A program made the translations under genes and the position numbers. A stretch of DNA of 64,000 nucleotides from Lachnospiraceae bacterium 3-1 (GTDB taxonomy: Bacteria; Bacillota; Clostridia; Lachnospirales; Lachnospiraceae): contig KE159595.1 of NCBI GenBank assembly GCA_000403255.2, positions 19,214-83,213 on the forward strand. Reading direction: 5' to 3'. Under the pieces are notes generated by a model. That model worked only from the letters and a program-made list of their open reading frames with translations. It ran no database searches and was not told the DNA's origin. Positions 60,570-64,000 of this stretch are shown here, one piece after another (within the stretch, counting starts at the first letter, position 1; each line of letters starts with the position of its first letter).

Positions 60570-63182
60570 ATGGATATTGAACGTAAAAATTTGGAAATAT
60601 TATTTTTAAAAATTCCATCTTATAAAATTGCAGACCAATCTCAGGCTACTGAAAAAATACATGATTACAAGAATGTGGATGAACTGCTGTATATGCAGTA
60701 TGCAAAGAATGTTTATACATATAATTCTGAGGACGAACATCGTAATAATTACCGGAAACTTTTTCAGGATTTGAAAGATAATTCCGAAGGTTTGCCCAAT
60801 GTATTTTGGTTTATTATGAATACTGCTGAAAAAATGCTTACCTATGATGGAAATGAGATTATGTGTAAATTTGATGAAATGCTGCGTTGGAGGGAGATTT
60901 CATTTCAATTGGGACAAGATTTTTTCACGTGTGCTTTTTTGGCGGCCCATGATTTGAAAAGGGGATGTCAGTCAAAAAATTTTTCATGGTTTCCAATTAT
61001 CCGCAGTGATGACAGTCGTCTGCATAATATTTTGAAACGCGGAATGGCAGAAAACCATTTCCATCTGGCTGGTTCTACAAAAGTTTTTGAGTTAAACTGG
61101 GTATGTTTGATGAATCTCATAGAGGGAAGAATACATGATTTTGAAAAACTGCCCAGTGCGCTGCAGATTCATCATACAGACCGGATTAGAAGAGAGGGAA
61201 AAAGAGAAAGTTTTTATGCGGAATGTCAGAGAGCGGCTTTTTATAGGGTATATCTTTTTTCTGTCCTGAAAAATAATTGCATTTTGATTAAAAAGGCAAA
61301 GAAGATTTTAGAAAAGGCAGATAGAGGATGTCCTATGGAAGGACTGGTGGCAGAAATACAAGATATGATTGTGTTGGCAAAGCACATATATGGAACAAAG
61401 GTGGATGAAAGATATATTTTGGATTATGCATTTGGAAAAGGTCTTGTGGACAGTAATGACAGGGAATGTTTTATTTTAGTTGGGGAACGTAGTTTTTTGT
61501 ATGAATGTTATAAGGCATGTGTGTCAACAGGGTTTACAGAGCGGCTGAAAAACCTGTTTTATAGATATTTGTCTATTCGCACGCAATTTCGGGGTGAATT
61601 AATTCAGATAAACAGACAGGTAGGATTTGCAAATTTTAGTAATTATCAAGACCGGAAGGAAATATTTATCGAGGGACAAACTGAGTATAAAAATGAATTA
61701 ATCAGGCTTGCCTTGAATGAGACAATGCGAAAACAGAATATTGTTTCATTAGAGGCACGAATATGCCCGAAAAAAAGCTCGACAAAATTATATGAAGCAA
61801 TTAAGAAAAGTGAGAAAATTGTTGCAGATGGAAGAAAAAATATTTTAGTGGATAACAATAGGCCAAACAACATAAAGGGCGATAGTCTTCGGTGTGATAA
61901 TCAGAAATATAATGTTACGTATGTGTTGCATTTTCCAAAAATAAAAGATAAAGAATTTTGTCCAGGCACTCCAAGAAACCAGAATGTACGAACTGCAACC
62001 ATAAAAGAAATGAGAAGTATCGTGGCATTATTGGAAAAAGATACTTGGGTAAATGATAAGATTCGTGGTATTGATGCCTGTTCTAATGAAATTTACTGCA
62101 GGCCGGAAGTATTTGCACAAGCCTTTCGATATTTATTGGATATCGAATTTTCATATGGAAGAAATATGCATCTTAAGAAGGGAAAACACGAACACAGGAG
62201 AAGATATGAACGCAAGGGAAGGCTGTATGCGACTTATCATGTGGGAGAGGATTTTTTTGATATCGCGGATGGCCTGCGGGCAATAGATGAAGCGATTCTT
62301 TTTTGTGGATTGGAAAGGGGTAGCAGACTTGGGCATGCACTTGCTTTGGGGATAGATTCATATGAATATTATAAGTATAAAGGATATAAAATGATACTTC
62401 CAAAACAAATTTTGATAGACGATATTGCGTGGATTTTACAAAAAGCTAATGAAACAGGATGTATGATAGAAAACTGCTTAAGAACAGAGTTTTTGGAACG
62501 GTATGATACATTGTATGAGGAGATATATGGAGCTAATGTACATAGCATAAGGAAAGCTTCTGTAATGGATTACTATCAGAGTTGGAAGCTTAGGGGAGAT
62601 AATCCATATGTATATCGTTTGGAAGAAAAAGTTTTTTTGGAGAGATTGAAAAAAACTGCCGTTCGAAAATATGACAGGTATGAGTGGAATGATAAAGTTA
62701 GTAATAGTATCCGTATGACAAAATGTTATAGGAATCTATATTTTGCATATCACTATGATAAAAAAGTAAGAGAAGCTGGCAATGAAATAACAGAGTTTAA
62801 AGTTGATGAAAGATATGCAGAACTTATTTACAAGTTACAAAATAAAATGATTCAGAAAGTTGTGCGGGAGGGAATTGGAATAGAAACCAATCCATCATCA
62901 AATTATCTAATTGGAACAATACAAAAATATGATGAGCATCCTATTCTCCGGTTTAATTCTAGAAAGTTGAGAGATATGGAACGGAATACAAGTCTGAGTG
63001 TTTCAATTAATACAGATGACCAAGGAGTATTTGATACTATGCTTGAAAATGAATATGCTTTGATGGCATTAGCCTTGAAAAAAGCGAAAGATGATAAGCA
63101 TCAGCCTTTATATGATGTGGAAGATATTTACGAGTGGATTGACTATGTAAGAAAAATGGGTATTGAACAAGTTTTCGAATAA
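60570..63182 (+). CDS. rdrB: RdrB-like giant adenosine deaminase (RADAR-type defense)
   Basis: An 870-residue protein with all adenosine deaminase motifs spread by large insertions. The metal pair is NHFHLAGS (His163, His165), next is YHVGED (His557, Glu560), then RLGHA (His589), then ETNPSSNYLIG and finally SINTDDQG (Asp816, Asp817). Normal adenosine deaminases are about 340 residues. Insertions at roughly 170-540 and 600-780 match the oversized RdrB of RADAR, which deaminates ATP/adenosine on phage infection. AT-rich and foreign relative to the ICE. ATG 60570 has a modest GGGGATGAG site. The active site is complete, so the enzyme is probably functional. Confidence 0.78.
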   Translation: MDIERKNLEILFLKIPSYKIADQSQATEKIHDYKNVDELLYMQYAKNVYTYNSEDEHRNNYRKLFQDLKDNSEGLPNVFWFIMNTAEKMLTYDGNEIMCKFDEMLRWREISFQLGQDFFTCAFLAAHDLKRGCQSKNFSWFPIIRSDDSRLHNILKRGMAENHFHLAGSTKVFELNWVCLMNLIEGRIHDFEKLPSALQIHHTDRIRREGKRESFYAECQRAAFYRVYLFSVLKNNCILIKKAKKILEKADRGCPMEGLVAEIQDMIVLAKHIYGTKVDERYILDYAFGKGLVDSNDRECFILVGERSFLYECYKACVSTGFTERLKNLFYRYLSIRTQFRGELIQINRQVGFANFSNYQDRKEIFIEGQTEYKNELIRLALNETMRKQNIVSLEARICPKKSSTKLYEAIKKSEKIVADGRKNILVDNNRPNNIKGDSLRCDNQKYNVTYVLHFPKIKDKEFCPGTPRNQNVRTATIKEMRSIVALLEKDTWVNDKIRGIDACSNEIYCRPEVFAQAFRYLLDIEFSYGRNMHLKKGKHEHRRRYERKGRLYATYHVGEDFFDIADGLRAIDEAILFCGLERGSRLGHALALGIDSYEYYKYKGYKMILPKQILIDDIAWILQKANETGCMIENCLRTEFLERYDTLYEEIYGANVHSIRKASVMDYYQSWKLRGDNPYVYRLEEKVFLERLKKTAVRKYDRYEWNDKVSNSIRMTKCYRNLYFAYHYDKKVREAGNEITEFKVDERYAELIYKLQNKMIQKVVREGIGIETNPSSNYLIGTIQKYDEHPILRFNSRKLRDMERNTSLSVSINTDDQGVFDTMLENEYALMALALKKAKDDKHQPLYDVEDIYEWIDYVRKMGIEQVFE

Positions 63183-63635
63183 ATCGAGAATCATTGGGAT
63201 TTTATGCATAGAGGAGTATTTCAATGTACTAATTATATAACATAGATGTCAGGACAATATGCTTTAGGCGCTTCTTCCATTGCTTAGCAATAACTTACCG
63301 TCAATTTTTGCTTAACTTAGTAGCTATTTATCATCAGATCAACGGAGTTATGCGGGTTTGCGGATTTTTGATCTGAAAAAAGTTCGTGACATTAACTTGA
63401 CATCATCAGGATATGGGGCGTTGTGTGTAAGGGATAGTTTGTCAGTGTGAGATTTAAAGAGAATTTAATAGTCACTTTATGATAAACAAATTGCAGGAGT
63501 ATTAAGTCCAGCTAATAAATGTCAATAGCAAAATGAGAAAAATCGAAATTATTTTTAAAGCAAAAAAGGCGCACTTACCCCTTGGTGAAAATATCATTTT
63601 TTCAAAAGATATCGATTCGTTGGATTTACAGTATT
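63183..63635. other. AT-rich gap between the deaminase and IS110 genes
   Basis: No gene is supported. One inverted repeat stands out: CAGATCAA at 63336-63343 with TTGATCTG at about 63369-63376. The part next to 63635 is presumably the 3' noncoding end of the IS110 element, which may include sequence of its guide RNA; no structure could be confirmed. Confidence 0.4.
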
Positions 63636-64000
63636 TTATGCGGCTATGTCGCATTTAGCAGCATTGTGTTTTTTGATATGCTCCTGCGGAGTAATGATTT
63701 CAAAAGGCTTATTGTCCCTGAGTATTGCAAATATCATGTTGCATACTTTGTGTGAAACAGCCCCCATTGCCACGAGTTTGGGTTTTGATTCACATTTTTT
63801 GAGGTAGTAATCACGCAGAACCGGATTTTTGGCTTCTCCCGTGCGGGATGTGCCGATGCTTTGTAAAGCCAGTGTATGAACCACCCGCCTGGCTATGGCG
63901 GAGCCCCTTTTAGACATTTGGGTTTTTGTGCCTTCAAATTTGCCGGATTGTTTTACTGCCGGATCAAGACCAAAGTAAGCAAAAAGCTGTTTTGGCTTGG
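63636..64000 (-). mobile_element. IS110-family transposase, C-terminal part, runs off the window
   Basis: On the minus strand the frame is open to the window edge. It reads KPKQLFAYFGLDPAVKQSG, then KTQMSKRGSAIARRVVH, then LRDYYLKKCESKPK and a final NAAKCDIAA. This is the C-terminal Tnp domain (transposase_20) of IS110 with its SKRG block and catalytic-serine region. The N-terminal RuvC-like DEDD domain lies beyond base 64000. Confidence 0.9.

Noticed and set aside
1..64000. CRISPR arrays, tRNA and rRNA genes
   Set aside because: No spacer-separated repeat array and no tRNA or rRNA signature was seen by eye; the iteron arrays have almost no spacers.

Overview
The window looks like a gut Clostridia (Lachnospiraceae-type Firmicute) chromosome. 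Nearly every gene belongs to nested mobile elements typical of that group: large serine recombinases with DUF4368 tails, TnpV/TnpW proteins, MobA/MobL relaxases, a Tn1549/CTn-type transfer operon, and CD1107/CD1108-family surface proteins. Strong AAGGAGG ribosome sites and frequent TTG/GTG starts also fit. No rRNA, tRNA or CRISPR array was seen.

Layout. (1) 1-3341 is the right end of one element: replisome-organizer tail, DnaC-like loader, TnpW, serine recombinase. (2) 3500-7461 holds an HTH/tnpV pair in which tnpV is broken by a ~300-bp insert with inverted ends, a divergent XRE/SymE module and metabolic cargo (GNAT, tautomerase, metallo-hydrolase, NTF2-like). (3) About 7539-17850 is a mobilizable element with repressor, RepA-type initiator, DUF3847 protein, relaxase, CHC2 primase, VapE helicase and recombinase. 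It also carries 29-nt hairpins and a candidate oriT. (4) From 17892 the body of a large ICE begins: Maff2 pilin remnant, TrbL/VirB6, PrgI, VirB4, a radical SAM gene split by an ISAzo13-type IS, a DNA methylase, a CD1108-type cell-wall hydrolase, DUF4315, CD1107 and topB. (5) topB is split at its toprim motif by a complete 7.5-kb mobilizable element (29947-37446) with its own relaxase, recombinase and candidate oriT. (6) The ICE resumes with the rest of topB, a second DNA methylase, an HTH protein, a giant 3,498-residue methylase/SNF2 helicase gene that contains an overlapping tnpV, an Rpn-like nuclease, a 1,551-residue ArdC/metallopeptidase/nucleotidyltransferase protein and a TTRAP protein. 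(7) 58.4-59.4 kb has no convincing gene but two unrelated iteron arrays. (8) 59364-63182 is an AT-rich two-gene locus. The second gene is a very large adenosine deaminase with every catalytic motif intact, resembling RdrB of the RADAR anti-phage system. The first is a short, frameshifted partner without the ATPase domain expected of RdrA. (9) The window ends inside an IS110-family transposase.

How it works together. VirB4, PrgI, TrbL, the Maff2 pilin, CD1108 hydrolase and CD1107 would form the Gram-positive type IV secretion channel. The relaxases of the two mobilizable elements could nick their own oriT and use that channel. The giant ArdC and SNF2/methylase proteins and the two methylases probably protect or process incoming DNA. 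Several ICE genes (Maff2, radical SAM, topB) are currently interrupted, so the host ICE may be impaired until its guests excise.

The most unusual features are the RADAR-like deaminase locus, a 23-bp palindrome inserted in frame six times in three ICE proteins (each encoding a TSGHDVQK-like peptide), and the tnpV gene overprinted inside the giant gene with its own promoter and ribosome site.
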